Part shown: positions 1-59,800 of the stretch, one piece after another
Layout of the letters: each line of letters begins with the position of its first letter
Position numbering within the stretch: position 1 is the stretch's first letter
Assembly (NCBI GenBank): GCA_963556255.1
Contig: OY744604.1
Span: 97,183,261-97,247,260, forward strand
Direction of reading: 5' to 3'
Source: Allolobophora icterica
Lineage: Eukaryota > Annelida > Clitellata > Crassiclitellata > Lumbricidae
Length of the DNA stretch: 64,000 nt
Program-made: the position numbers and the translations under genes
Notes under the pieces: model-generated
What the model saw: the letters and a program-made list of their open reading frames with translations, nothing else
Database searches by the model: none
Told to the model about the DNA's origin: nothing

Positions 1-509
1 CTAGACAATAGCAAACTGGGTCCGTAGTAATGTTGCTGGGCAATAAGCTATATATCTTCTAAAATGCTACAGTCTATGCTTATATGAATTGTTATTCGTT
101 ACAGATAAAGACTAGGCCTACTATAGTTATGACTTTGTCGTATATGACTCAAAGAAGATGTTGAGCCGATTAGGAGACGGTAAACTTGGTAATTCTGAAT
201 ATAATTTGAAAATAGCGTAGAGCCATTACAAGAAAAACAAACTCTAGGTGCTCTAAACCTTGTATCTTGTATTCATTGTGTATTTTCACACATTCAGTAT
301 AAAGATCTGTGATAGAAGTTACGTCGCGATGTTTACGGTTTCTAATGGAGTAGCCTAGATCTAGTCAGTGATTTAGGGAGACCAAGCAAAGATGGTTGAA
401 CGCCAGTTGAAACAAGTATCAACCTTAATTTAAACGTATATCTTGGTTTCTTTTGTTCTTCTAATCAGTGTGCGAACTGTAGAAACGCATTTTATCCGAA
501 TTTTGCAAA

Positions 510-815
510 CTGATGTTAACGGAATTTGAAAGCAGCTGATTTCAATGCAAGCAGTTTTGCAAGTCAGGCTCGAATCAAAATCAATTCCTTTGTTGAGAAA
601 ATTCAAAGGTGCATCATGCATGTATGATACACCGTGGAATTGGAAATTTCTTCTCTTTGTCAGAGACTCAGAGTCAAATAATGCTAAGTCACACTAGCAC
701 AACTGAGGGGTTGGAAACGACCCCTGCTTGTGCAATGAAGACTTAACTTTGAGGTCATAAGAAAGATCAGCAGGTTGAGCCCCCAAACCCCCGACAATTC
801 CCACCCTGCTTCTAA
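510..815 (+). repeat. Interspersed repeat, copy 1 (inverted relative to copy 2)
   Basis: This block is the reverse complement, with moderate divergence, of about 41370-41655. Shared landmarks are GAAAGCAGCTGA, CAATTCCTTTGTTGAGAAAA, TTTCTTCTCTTTGTCAGAGA, AGCACAACTGAGG and CCCCCGACAATT. It is absent from the corresponding place in the duplicated flank at 44.8 kb, so it probably inserted after that duplication. I do not recognise the family and see no convincing coding capacity. Confidence 0.7.
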
Positions 816-2221
816 ATTCGTTTACTAGCGCGCGATATTGCAATTGTTTTAAAGAGAAACACAAGTAACGAGCAAGTTGTCTGCCCACAAGGTTCTTCTC
901 CCTCAAGACGATCCACAGCATAAATGCCTCGTTTCGTTTTAGAGCGTCTTCTGTGTTTCAATTACTTGATGATCTGCACCAGACTAAGTGTTGAATAAAA
1001 TTCTGTAAAGATTCGATCTAGACACGCAAACATATCCGTCTGATTTCATATGAATTTCTCAGAAATCTTTTATACTAACTGTTTGTTAGGCTCTAAATAA
1101 TTTTTGACAAAACCTTTCTGAACAGTGTCGTTATGGAATAGCCTAATAATGCTAGAAGCATTGTGTATTCCATGAAGGTTGTTATACTGTTATGCGGTGA
1201 ACCGATACATGACCGCTATATAAACTTTTTAGCTATATGATTGTTAGCGGAATATATTTTTCAGATCAAGAAAGAGAAGAAATCGTAGGCCTAACCATAA
1301 TCATAAATTCCAAATTTATAAAGTGTTACTCTAAAGCTAAGCGTAAAACATCAGCTTATTCACGAGCGCTGAATTCAGTAACCTAACACAATTTTCAATT
1401 GATTGAATCTTTCGGTTTGGAGGCAAGCTGAACAAAGGAATGCAACAACAACAACACATTTAAATAGTTCCTTGCAAGCACCTTTCAGAAGCGTTGCTTC
1501 TATGGCTATCTAACGAATCCGAACGAGTGAGACTTTTTGGTAAACATAAAATGAGTATTGAACTGAATATCAATTGAAACAATTCGTTTCTTTAAAAGAA
1601 GATTGTTTCAAGAGGAAGATGCACAAGAAAGTCCAATGAACTCACATCGATGTCATGAGTAACAAAGGAGACGAAGATGTATGGAGTTGATTGTGCATTG
1701 TCTCTACATGGCCGTGGCCTCTTACTTAGCAATTTTCCAAGCAACGTGTCTTTTGTTAAGCATACAAACGATAGACGTAGGCCTACAGTATACAGACATG
1801 GATTGGACACGGTAAAGTAGAGTAATGACTACAGTTTGTAGACTGATTTAAGTAGGAGCGCTAGAGCGATCAGAGCCTTGATATCCGGTCCCCAATGATA
1901 AACTGGAGAAGATCTTTCAGGCAGACTGTCACATAAGAGACGGGTAGGTGCAGGGTGATGTTTGATATGCATGTAAACAATATAATCATCAAAGCCAGGC
2001 AGTCGATGTACGCCCTCCGCGTCCTAAAAGCACATGGATAATCGGGCTAATCACTGAATGATGTGGCAAGTGCAACCACAGTTTCACGGTTGGTGCATGC
2101 GGCACCGGCGTGGTGGGACTACGTGGGAGGAATGGGACGTACACGTCTTCAGGCAACAATGCGAAGATTGGTCCGGTCTCGACATTAACCGGAATCCTAT
2201 CTTACTTTCGAGCAACTCTGC

Positions 2222-2471
2222 CAGAAAGCTGATTGTAACCTCTTCTCAGCCATCATAACTAACCCAGCCCATGTTCTGCATCAGTTATTACCTCCAGAGA
2301 AAACTGTTGTATACTCACTGCGCCCCAGGGCACACAATAGAATTATAGGCCTACCTAATGCTGACTCTTTAGCTCGCAAAACCTTTGTCATTAGAATGTT
2401 ATATGCTTAAATCAATATTATGAACTATGTGCACCAAAATGCTGTTAGCAGTTGGTTTTGAATAAAGGATA

Positions 2472-2530
<59 letters not shown>
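2222..2530 (+). mobile_element. Non-LTR retrotransposon 3' end with (ACTT)n tail
   Basis: Frame 2222-2410 encodes a short C-terminus containing NLFSAIITNPAHVLHQLLPP, then SLRPRAHNR and FVIRMLYA followed by a stop. This pattern is typical of the C-terminal tail after the reverse transcriptase of CR1/L2/RTE-like LINEs. It is followed by a 3' UTR with TTGAATAAAGGATATACTTA and a tetranucleotide ACTT tail (about 2474-2530). The same 3' UTR and tail occur inverted at 39107-39170. Strongly 5' truncated. Confidence 0.7.
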
Positions 2531-2628
2531 CAACGGAACTCTCAACTACATAGCTTGAAGAGGACGAGTCTAAGACCGCAATGGTTGGCAAAGACAGTTG
2601 GAAACGGTAACGTTCTGGAGAAGAGCAC

Positions 2629-2805
2629 TAATGGTGATGATGATGTAAAGTGATGGTGTTGGTGGTGATGGTGATACTGATACTGATGACCACGATGTTG
2701 GTGATGGCTATGATGACGATAGTGATCATGACGATGGTGATAATCATAATGATCGTGATGATGAGGATGGCTATCATGGTGATAATGATGATGATGATAA
2801 TGATT
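2629..2805 (+). repeat. Imperfect GAT-rich microsatellite
   Basis: Degenerate GATGAT/GGTGAT repeats. The open frames across it (for example His-rich on the minus strand) are repeat artefacts. Confidence 0.8.
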
Positions 2806-3003
2806 TAAGTAGCGAGCTACATGTATATCTAGGGTGCGTTGCAATGTCAGTTGTCAGTTCCAGCGCTAAGAGTAAGCTTAAGCTAAGAGCTGGATACGTC
2901 AACACCCTCGGTCTTCCGAATAACAAATACCTAGTTGTACCACGGTCCAGGGCCAGCCACCTAATAATCTGTTTACAGAAACATGCCGAAACGATTAATA
3001 GTT

Positions 3004-3332
<329 letters not shown>

Positions 3333-3439
3333 TCCAGCCGTACCGTTAACATTGTATTATGCATTTTATATGACGTATAAGTTTGATATTAAGAAAATTC
3401 AAGAGGACTGGTCACTGGGTTTTGTATGCCCAGAGTGAG

Positions 3440-4380
3440 TAAATAATGGGAAGTTTGCTGACACTTCATACTTCATACCCATGTCTGCCTTTAGGGGGCT
3501 AGTTGCGTATCCATCTAGAAATCTCGCAACAACTTCTTTGCCCTGATTGTGGGTATTTCCTGCCCTGTGGGTATATGAACTTCTGACCTCTGGTTACAGT
3601 CCAACACATTAGACTTTCGCTGTCCGCTGCTTAGTATGTAATCACGCCATAAGGCCTGGCTATAAAACTTAGAGAAAGGCAAACAGACCAACAGTCTGTG
3701 CAGGCCTGTATTATAAATACTGGCCTATACGGTAAGCCTAACAAATACGCAGACAGATAAAGAGAGAAACAGACGATCAGCTGTATGATTGTGTTTGTAT
3801 ATCGTGTGGTCTATTTATATCTGACCTTAGTACTAAGACTCATATGAGTTAAGAAATTCCCCTTTTCCAAAGGCGTGCTTGAGAATGCTTACGATGCATT
3901 TGCTAGTCATTCTGCGTTGCTTTGTATAACTAGACAAGAATTACGTAGCGTTGAAGTGAAAGAGAAAACGATCCATAATTACATAATGCCATTTAAATCG
4001 TCTAAATGGATGTTGGACTAAGCCATACTACTACTTTGGAAAGAAGCTGTACACTGTAGACTTCAACTTGACTGGATTAGCCTTCTTCATTAAAGGTAGT
4101 CTTATTATATTAACCTTCTTTGATTTTAATCAAGACGTCTGTACGCAAGCCCAAAGGGGACATGCTTTCGTTTTTTAGCAGCGCTTTAAATTATCTACTA
4201 ACGCTCGTACGTTAATATCTACATATTAACTAGTGTATACAGGCTATATGTTACACAGATAGGCCTAACAGATATCTCGTGCGCGCTAGATACCATTTAG
4301 ATAGTTTATGGATAGGCCTATATCTATGTTTTCATCAAAATATCCGTTATCTAGTCCTTTACCTACGGACTTCCCTATGT
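3440..4380. other. Intergenic, nothing recognised
   Basis: AT-rich sequence with no convincing coding signal on either strand. It contains scattered TAGGCCTA motifs (for example near 4261 and 4314). Confidence 0.5.
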
Positions 4381-4396
4381 TAAATATGAAACGAAT

Positions 4397-4600
<204 letters not shown>

Positions 4601-4699
4601 GAGATACTTGTTCATTCATTAGGCGCCTGGCACCTGTGTCCCGCAACAGGTAGGATCTAAGTGTTACATGAACTGCCAATGTAAAATGTAATGCGTAGA

Positions 4700-5160
4700 T
4701 TTTTCTGCGGCGACTGTATTGCCTTGACCCTGCTAATATTTCGATGAATTAACCGGGCAAGATCCTTCTGCCCCTCTGCTCGTCTCAATGGACGCCGCGC
4801 CCTTCAAGGTCCCGAAATTCAAGTGTCTGCTAATAAAAGGCATCAGTATGAGAAAAAACACCTTAGGCACAAAGGCACCTTGACGTAAGCGAATACAGTC
4901 AATCAGGCCAGTAGTAAAAGCGCAAGCGAAGGCCATAGGGTAACGTCCAGACTTGAGTTTTCTGAATTTTGGAAAACCCACACAAACTTTGGCTTAGGCT
5001 ACAACACATGTAAAACCACGATAGTTTGAAAAGCAGGAAAAAGCAAGTAAACGTCACATGTAAATGAACGTTTTCTTCAGCGACCGTGTGGTCTTCACCT
5101 TTCTCATTTATCAGTGAATTTAACGGGTGAGATCCTTCACCACTGCTGCCAGTTTGAACG
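4700..5160. repeat. Two diverged copies of a short motif
   Basis: The segments near 4702-4780 and 5078-5155 resemble each other (GCGACTGTATTGCCTTGACC versus GCGACCGTGTGGTCTTCACC, then TGAATTAACCGGGCAAGATC versus TGAATTTAACGGGTGAGATC). The family was not recognised. Confidence 0.4.
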
Positions 5161-5394
5161 TGTGCTAGGTCATACAATTGGTTCAGCTAAGGCTGTTATA
5201 ACTCGAGATTTAATAAAAATTCTCAAAACGTCTGCTTGTAAATAGCTCAGAATTTACCTAGTTTGTATCTATACAAAACATCGGGATCAATTCTGTTCCT
5301 ATTAAGGAACCAGATTATTACAGAGTTTGAACTTTCAAAACCTGCAGACATCCTTGTTTAGTGCATTTGACAAAGCTAACTTCAATTCTTTATC

Positions 5395-5397
<3 letters not shown>

Positions 5398-5452
<55 letters not shown>
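5398..5452 (+). repeat. (TA)n microsatellite
   Basis: About 27 TA units. A shorter TATATG run follows at about 5622-5658. Confidence 0.9.
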
Positions 5453-5457
<5 letters not shown>

Positions 5458-6123
5458 CTCGCTTGAGCCTACATACATAATACATGTATGGGCCTATGTA
5501 TAAACCAGGACATCTCATTGCCTTTATTTCGTCATTCCTAACACCAGAACTTTGCTTGGTGACCGAACTTTATCGAATGCTGTACCTAAATGTTTTTATA
5601 TTATATGATTTAAAAAATAAATATGTATATATATATGTATATATATGTATATATATATCTGGGTCGGCAGACAACTTTATGTGAATATAATAGTGAACTT
5701 CGTACCAGAGCTGTATATAACAACAGCTGACTGAACAGCCAGGTTGGCTAGCGCTTGAAAGTGCTTGCAAATTGCATTAAGACTTGACCCAGTTTAGCAG
5801 CTGGCTGGTTGGTTTATCAATATTGTAAGTTGAGGTGACACTATGTATGTTGACAAGGCTTATGACACTTGACAGGGCAGAATAATTGACTGTTTAGCTA
5901 CAACAAAGTTAGATTCTCAGAATCAAGGTTTGTAGACTTAATATGTTAGTTCGACTATGTACTGTAAACTTACATAGAGCATAATATCTAGGCCTATAAC
6001 GCATTTCAGATTCTCAAAAAAATGGCTGATTAAGCGGTTATCGAACTGATCTAAACGGGTGCAGCCTAAGGTAAACAGAGAATGTATGTTGGCATGAATA
6101 ATGTAACTAAAAGTTATCATAAA

Positions 6124-6175
6124 GTAATGTGATGTGTAATGTGATGTGAAATGATGTGATGTAATGTGATGTAAC
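6124..6175 (+). repeat. GTAATGTGAT minisatellite
   Basis: Degenerate tandem copies of GTAATGTGAT/GTGATGTAAT, about five units. Confidence 0.65.
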
Positions 6176-6524
6176 TGGACTCTGGCAACCGGCCTTGGAT
6201 CTTCACTGGACATCTCTGAACAACACCTGCGACAGGAACCAGTGCTCGTGAATAAGATGGGGCCCTACTCGTTTAGCTGCTTTTGAGTAGTGCCTTAGAA
6301 ATTTGGAGTATACAATTCCGATTACGATAATGAATTTAATACAAGAGAGAATCCGATGGATCCAGTTGGCCTAGTAGGCCTACCAGTGGAAGTTGCTGCA
6401 GTTGAAACAGCTGAGAGATTCAGTTACTGTTCAGAGTCACATGACCAGATAATGAAACTGTTTTGTTTGAATTTCGATATGTTGCATACGGACGTGAAAA
6501 CTACTGACAATAAGGAAAGCCAGA

Positions 6525-6705
6525 TAAAGATAGTCAGTTAAGGATAGTCAGTTAATGGTAGTCAGCTAAGAATAGCCAGATAAAGATAGTCAGTTAAGGA
6601 TAGTCAGCTAAGGATAGCCAGATAAGGATAACCAGATAAAGATAGTCAGCTAAGGATAGTCAGTTAAGGATAGCCAGATAAGGATAGCCAGCGAAGGATA
6701 GTCAA
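6525..6705 (+). repeat. 14-bp minisatellite
   Basis: About 13 tandem units of AGGATAGTCAGTTA with variants CAGCTA and CCAGATA. It lies about 120 bases upstream of the hAT-like element. Confidence 0.85.
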
Positions 6706-6826
6706 CGGCGAGATGGTTTGTTTTGCCTGGTTTTGTACCAGTTTTCCGGCGTATTTTGTCTCCTCTTTGTTGCTTTTGTGTCTGCTATTGGCAAAAAGGA
6801 AGTATAATATTTTTATATATTAATAT

Positions 6827-7239
6827 TAGGGCTGTACCGAACATTCGTTTCGTATTCGCTTCGGGACCGAATAGCGGGCCAAATAGCTAATCGGTATTCG
6901 GCCGAATAGTAGCGGTCGGACCGAATACGATTAGTGGTCACGTGACATCTGTTTCGGCATTGGCGGCTGCTATAGCGAGTGGAGTGAACGTTAAGTAAGT
7001 GACAATTTCTAAGTTTAGTTAAATTAGTTCCATTCCTAGTTTACATATACTGGCAGAAGGATGCAAAAATTACATGTAGTTAACTGTTTACTTTTAGTTA
7101 ATGTATTAAATTTACTGAACTGAAACTTTCACTTACATCTAAAATTGTGAATGTTGTCAGTACACCTATTTTGTACACTATTCGTATTCGTATTCGTATT
7201 CGGCCGAATAGTGATAATCACCTATTCCGTACAGCCCTA
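6827..7239. mobile_element. hAT-like miniature inverted-repeat element
   Basis: A 413-bp element bounded by TAGGGCTGTAC and its exact complement GTACAGCCCTA, flanked by the identical 8-bp target duplication ATTAATAT at 6819-6826 and 7240-7247. The subterminal parts carry repeated CGTATTCG/CGGCCGAATA motifs in both orientations. An 8-bp duplication and a TAGGGCTG-like terminus are typical of the hAT superfamily. No transposase is present, so it is non-autonomous. Confidence 0.85.
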
Positions 7240-7299
7240 ATTAATATACATGGATGCCGTTTGATTTTGTAGCAGATATTGGGGCTTTACCACAGGGAA

Positions 7300-44445
<37,146 letters not shown>

Positions 44446-45289
44446 AAGTCGCTCAAAACTTCTGTTTAAACACTCGTTTATCTGGAAAATCGGATTGAAG
44501 GAAATCCAGAAGCTTCGTCTATGCAACCGCAGACTGGATCGGTGATGATATTGTTGGGCAATGTGATAGTTACTAATAGCCTACGCTGCACCCTATTTTT
44601 ATATGAATTGTTCGTAACACATAAAGGCTTCCATTGTTATAATTGGGTAATTTATCAGTCTAACATGATGTTCATCCGATTGGAAGACGTTCAACTTGGT
44701 AATTGTTATTTTAAGTAGAAACTTACATACTGCCGTTATATGAGAAACTAACTTTAAGCGATCTAGAAACCTATATCTTGCATTTGTTTGTATACTTCCA
44801 CCCAGTCGATATATTATAGATTTGCGATAGAAGTTACGTGACGATGTTGAGAGTTTCAAGCGGAGTCGATCTGCTCTGTGCCTTAGTGAATCAAGGGAAG
44901 ACTTAAGATTAACCAACATTATCGTTATAGGATGCTAATTTGAGACGCTATGTGTACCACGATAGGATGCAATACTGTTATGCTGTGAACTAAGACTGTG
45001 ATATGCGCTTTATAGGTGCTTTAGAGATTTACTATTAGCGGAGATTATTTTTGTTAACGTTTTTCCAGACTAAGAACGATAATAAATAATGAAAAACCTA
45101 AAAAAAACTCTCAAATCTTTCAGTTTGGAGTCAAGCTAAGTAATATGATGTAATAAACATTCACATAAAGTCTTTTAAGGTCCATCCGTCCATACGCGCT
45201 GCTTCCATAACTATATATATCTGAGCAAATGCACCTTTAAAGTTTAGGTAACCATTGAAATAGTTCGTGTATTTTAAGAGCGAACCGCT

Positions 45290-45560
45290 CCAAGATAGTT
45301 TAATCTTTTGACTGTCAATCGAGAGGGCGAGGGTTCAAATACCCGCCAGGGTAGAAACTTGGTTGAAGATTTCTGCTCCGCGTACTCTCCCTTTCAACTT
45401 TACCTCTAATGAGTGCACTGCACTGACCGTACACTGTCGGTGGGAAGATGAGGCGGCGAGGAAAAGGGCTGGCCATTGTGGCCAACTACCCCCATATTCC
45501 GAGGCTAAGAAAATGAATTCGCTAACGATTCATACTCATGGCTGTTTCATTGCTAGCTTA
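45290..45560 (+). mobile_element. tRNA-derived SINE, family B
   Basis: B-box-like GAGGGTTCAAATACCC near 45330, followed by a body with TCGGTGGGAAGATGAGG, CCGAGGCTAAGAAAATGAA and GCTAACGATTCATACTCA. Related copies lie at about 59575-59800 and 52370-52457. Confidence 0.6.
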
Positions 45561-46008
45561 AAAGTCTGCTCTTCTTCTTCTTCCCAGAGGAAGGTCCGAC
45601 GTACGAAGAAGACCGATGAGATGGCATGGATGTTATGAGCAACAAAAGAGATGAAGATACATGGAGTTGATTGTATATTATTATTATCGTTATATGGAGG
45701 CGCCTTTCTTAGCATTCTAACCGACAGATCTATATAAAGGGACATTGCAAAGTATTATAATGACCACAAGTTGTACTCTAGGGTAAGTAGCAGAGCTAAA
45801 GCGCTCAGAGCCTTGACTTCCAGCCCCCGAGGAGAAACCAGAATACACCAGCACCCTCATGGTCAAGGCACACATCGACCAGAACGGTGGAGAAGGATCT
45901 TCACCCACTGAATTCCAGGCTACACCCAGTCGAGAGACAAGACCAAACGTATGGCACTTGGCAAACATTTTGTGGAAATGGCAACATTCTGGAGAAAACC
46001 CGCTACTG

Positions 46009-46230
46009 ATGATGATGGTGGTGGTGGTGGTTGTGGTGATAAATGTGTTGTTGTTGTTGTTGTTGTTGATGACGATGATGATGATGATGATATTGATGAT
46101 GGTAATGATGATGATGATGATGACGACGACGATGATGATGATGATGATGATGACGACGACGATGATGATGACGATGGTGATACTCATAATGAGACGACGA
46201 TGTAGAAGACGATGATGATGGTGGTGATCG
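46009..46230 (+). repeat. GAT/GAC/TTG-rich microsatellite
   Basis: Mixed GAT, GAC and GTT trinucleotides, with further GAT-rich sequence at about 46378-46440. Confidence 0.9.
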
Positions 46231-46449
46231 TGTGAGAGTGAATGCAACGGAGATCGCAAACCGTAAACTTTAGATTTCTTAAAAGCTACTTAAAAGCGAA
46301 GCACAGGGCACCAGATTCTTCACGAGCAACGTGTTGTGTCAAAGGGGTTTAAGAGATATTAAATTAAGATAGTAATAGTGATGAAGATGACGACTATGGT
46401 GGTGATGATGACGATATTGATTACGATGATGACGACTACGTAAGTAGAG

Positions 46450-47700
46450 AGCTATTTCTATTTGGCTTTACGAGTGCAGAGTCAACTAAGAGCTTGATAA
46501 CAACATTTAGTTGAATATTCTCGGCCTCCTCAACAACAACTCCTGCGCACACATTGCACGGACGTGGACCAGCCTTCCAATCACCCGTCTACAGAAGCAG
46601 ACAGAAACGAACAGCAGAGATACGGAGACGCACACACAGCCAGACTTCCTGGTTTAACAGACCTCCAGCAAAGATCACCAATCCTTCCATCAACCTCAGC
46701 TAATCACAACATCACCACACAGTCAAGTGTTTGTATTCGTTCTTCTAAACGCCGCTTATTGAAATCCGACGACTGCTCTCAACTTGTCTCAAGTGGACCT
46801 TCTTTCAGCCACTCTCATACCTACCTGCACCACATATATGATTACATATAATATGCATGCACATTATATATATTTGAACATAGATATTGATACGTATATA
46901 ACTATATATATACATGTATATAGGCCTAAATGTCAAAAAAACATAGGGGGCCTACATGTATTTATACGAATATCTATAATTCTATACGTATATGAATGCT
47001 ACTACGATGTATTTATCATTTAATCTCGTATGTTCCTAGATAATCTCGTATTATTTACACGTCGAGAGACAGACAGAGACAGACAGAGACAGAGAAAGAT
47101 AGAGAGATCTGTACACGCATGGCGTATCTATATATAATCGTGGCCATATATTTATATGGCTGTGTACGGTTTGCTTATACGCGTGTGGACCCACTGAGCG
47201 CTCTTGGTTAATGAACTGCTATGCGTACATTGTTGATAATTATGGTTACTTAGCGATGTTAGTGGCTTCATGTTGATTGCTCTGTATGGCGAATAACAAA
47301 AGCGATTTGACCGATTAAATTCTTTGATCCAGTTGTTTGAATTTTTTCTTGTTACAAGGAAAGTACGGGAAGCTTTGTTGCAGGTCGGTGCTTCTTAATA
47401 GAACTGCGTTTCATTGTAGAAGTTTAGTTTAGCTGAAATCCGAGATTTGCGTAGGATTAAAACAACAACATTACTCTTATGGAGGTTAAGTTTCATTGGT
47501 TGCTAGGGTGCCCATTGAGATTGGGTGAGTATTATCTAAGCGTAATTGTAATTGCAATCAGACGCTTCCATAGTGTCTATTCAAGAGCAACTAATCTCTA
47601 CGTTAACTTAAATGTTTCTGTGGACATTTCTATTGCGCCTTAAGAACATAAAGAAGATTGGTGAAAGAGACATAACCCTGCAGAACCACAATTATTTGCA
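46450..47700. other. Intergenic, nothing recognised
   Basis: AT-rich with TATATA stretches (46845-46925) and a short AGAGAC run near 47065. No supported gene. Confidence 0.5.
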
Positions 47701-47717
47701 CCTGCTTCATATTTAGG

Positions 47718-47719
47718 AT

Positions 47720-47800
<81 letters not shown>
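47718..47800 (+). repeat. (AAT)n/(ATT)n self-complementary microsatellite
   Basis: AAT units followed directly by ATT units; potential hairpin. Confidence 0.9.
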
Positions 47801-47889
47801 CTATCATTAGGCAGTATCTTAGAGCCTGAGGGATCTTAAATACCTCGGGCGAAAAAGAAATAATAATATTGTTATTATTATTATTGTTA

Positions 47890-48260
47890 GGCAGGTATTA
47901 AGCGCCACCGTCTATGTGACGAAGCATCAATCGGTGGCGCTGAGCATTTGTGAGTGAAGGAGTTACTAGAGGTCCCTACACAATAATCGTCTCAGGGAAG
48001 GATTGCTATTCAATATACCGTGGCCACCTAGGGAGTGAAAGGCTGAGTCTACCCTGTAGGGCTAGAGGGTATAAAACCCGCGTACTTCTAATCTTCGTGC
48101 CAGCGTGTTACCATTCGACCATTTCCCCACCCCAGTAGTCTTGCCGAAAATAGGTTAGAAGCATTAGCTATTAAAAAAGTACCTCAACAATCGGAGGTTC
48201 GAGTTCTGCTCAGAAGGCTCCGTGCATCGACCCAGACAAGCTCTTCTTGAGCTTTACATT
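47890..48260. mobile_element. Decayed SINE-like sequence
   Basis: AAGCGCCACCG...GAAGCATCAATCGGTGGCGCTGAGC matches the start of the element near 58015. TCGTCTCAGGGAAGG and a tRNA-like GGTTCGAGTTC (near 48200) suggest one or two degenerate SINEs. Confidence 0.5.
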
Positions 48261-48360
48261 TACTGACTTTGAGCAGAAATTAGTAAAATTAATTTATCTA
48301 TTTAATGTGAATTTTTCTCACCGTTGCAGGTAATACTTGTGGGCGCTAAGCAGACCCAAG

Positions 48361-58618
<10,258 letters not shown>

Positions 58619-58619
58619 A

Positions 58620-59030
58620 TGAATGAATAAATTAATATTTCATCCGCAGTATCCTCTATGAATATTTCACAAACTATAAATAAATTTAAAAAAATGAAAT
58701 GTTGCTAGTAGTTCGGTCAGCTGACGTGATGTCAAAATCGTTGCATCATACACCCAACTTTCTAATCTTCATCCACTGTCATCGCAAACTTCATTGCCAT
58801 CATCAGCAGCAATGCATTATTATTATCATCATTGTCTGTCATGAGTTTCGTTATCGCAAACTTCAGCATCGCCGTTATAATAACTATTATAGTCATTTTA
58901 ACGAGACTTTGGTCGTATTAATTGCAGTCGTCGTCGTCATCATCATCACCATCGTCCTCATTATCTCCATCACCATCATCATCATATTTACAATCATGTT
59001 TAATTTAATCTTCATTGTCTTCTTCTGTTT
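58620..59030. other. Intergenic, nothing recognised
   Basis: AT-rich with ATC-rich stretches near 58925-58990. A possible AATAAA lies at 58626. Confidence 0.45.
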
Positions 59031-59034
59031 CCGA

Positions 59035-59335
59035 CTTTCTTCTCCTCCTAGTCCTTCTCTTCCTCCTCTTCTTCCTCCTCTTCCTCCTCCTCCTTTTCCT
59101 CTTCCTCCTCTTTCTCCCCTTCTTCCTTTTCCTCCTCCTTCTTTTCCTCTTCCTCTTTCTCATCCTCCTTCTCCTCCCTCTCCACTTCTTCCTTCTGTTT
59201 TTCCTCTCCCTCCTTCTTCTCCCCTTCCTCCTCTTCTTCCTCCTTTTCCACTCCCTTCTCTTCCTCCTTTTCTGCTTCCTTTTCCATTTCCTCCTCCTTC
59301 TCCCTTTCCTCTTCTTGTTCTCCTCGTCACCTCTT
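59035..59335 (+). repeat. 300-bp polypyrimidine tract (TCC/TTC)n
   Basis: Almost pure C/T on the plus strand; could form triplex or H-DNA. Pro/Leu/Ser-rich and Lys/Arg/Glu-rich frames across it are artefacts. Confidence 0.93.
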
Positions 59336-59574
59336 CCTCCCACGTTGTGTTGTCTGTCAATGAATTGCAACCGATAGAATTCTCCAGAGTACTTGTACAT
59401 GATAGCGAGAGATTAATTCTGTTTAGTTCACTTGACTTGACCTTTTCCCTCGGCCAATCGGTCTTGCGTTGTTCAATCTTCATAATCAATGCACGTACTA
59501 ATTAAGTGCTGTGTTTAAATTAATTGGTCCGTTAAGTGGTAGCTGAGTAGATTGAGTGGGTGTGGGTTGTAATA

Positions 59575-59800
59575 ATAGTCGAGTGGTTTTCGCGCTAGAC
59601 GGTCAATCGAGAAGTAGTCGACAGTTCAGACCTCGCCAGCGCAGAAATCTTATTCGATATTTCGGTTCCACCTGCGCCCCCTATCGAACTCAGCTATAAT
59701 TAGTAAACCGAGGCTATGAAAATGAAGTCGGGCACTGTCAGTGGGAAGATACGGAGGTGAGGGAGAAGACTGGTGACCTGCCTTCATGTGCCGAGAGTAA
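59575..59800 (+). mobile_element. tRNA-derived SINE, family B, decayed copy
   Basis: GGTCAATCGAGA...CAGTTCAGACCTCGCC recalls the tRNA part of the copy at 45300; ACCGAGGCTATGAAAATGAA and GTCAGTGGGAAGAT match its body in altered order. Confidence 0.5.

Larger units (their letters stand above)
1..2750. repeat. Diverged direct duplicate of the calpain 3' flank
   Basis: Collinear blocks here match 44521-46260 in the same orientation. Examples are the GGGCAATA/GGGCAATG segment near 35 versus 44557, TTATATGAATTGTT near 80 versus 44599, the block ending CTTGGTAATT near 185-200 versus 44690-44705, GATAGAAGTTACGT near 310 versus 44826, the TTAGCGGA block near 1245 versus 45035, TCAGAGCCTTGA near 1870 versus 45807, and GGCAA...AACGTTCTGGAGAA near 2588 versus 45960. 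The blocks are interrupted here by later insertions such as the repeat at about 510-815. No exon was recognised. Position 1 corresponds to about 75 bases after the calpain stop in the downstream copy. Confidence 0.7.
44521..46260. repeat. Calpain 3' flank, duplicated at 1-2750
   Basis: See the entry for 1-2750. Contains a tRNA-derived SINE (about 45290-45560) and a GAT-rich array (46009-46230). Confidence 0.7.

Noticed and set aside
58699..59505. 268-aa Pro/Leu/Ser-rich protein and its antisense Lys/Arg/Glu frame
   Set aside because: Produced by the polypyrimidine tract; no splice or start context.
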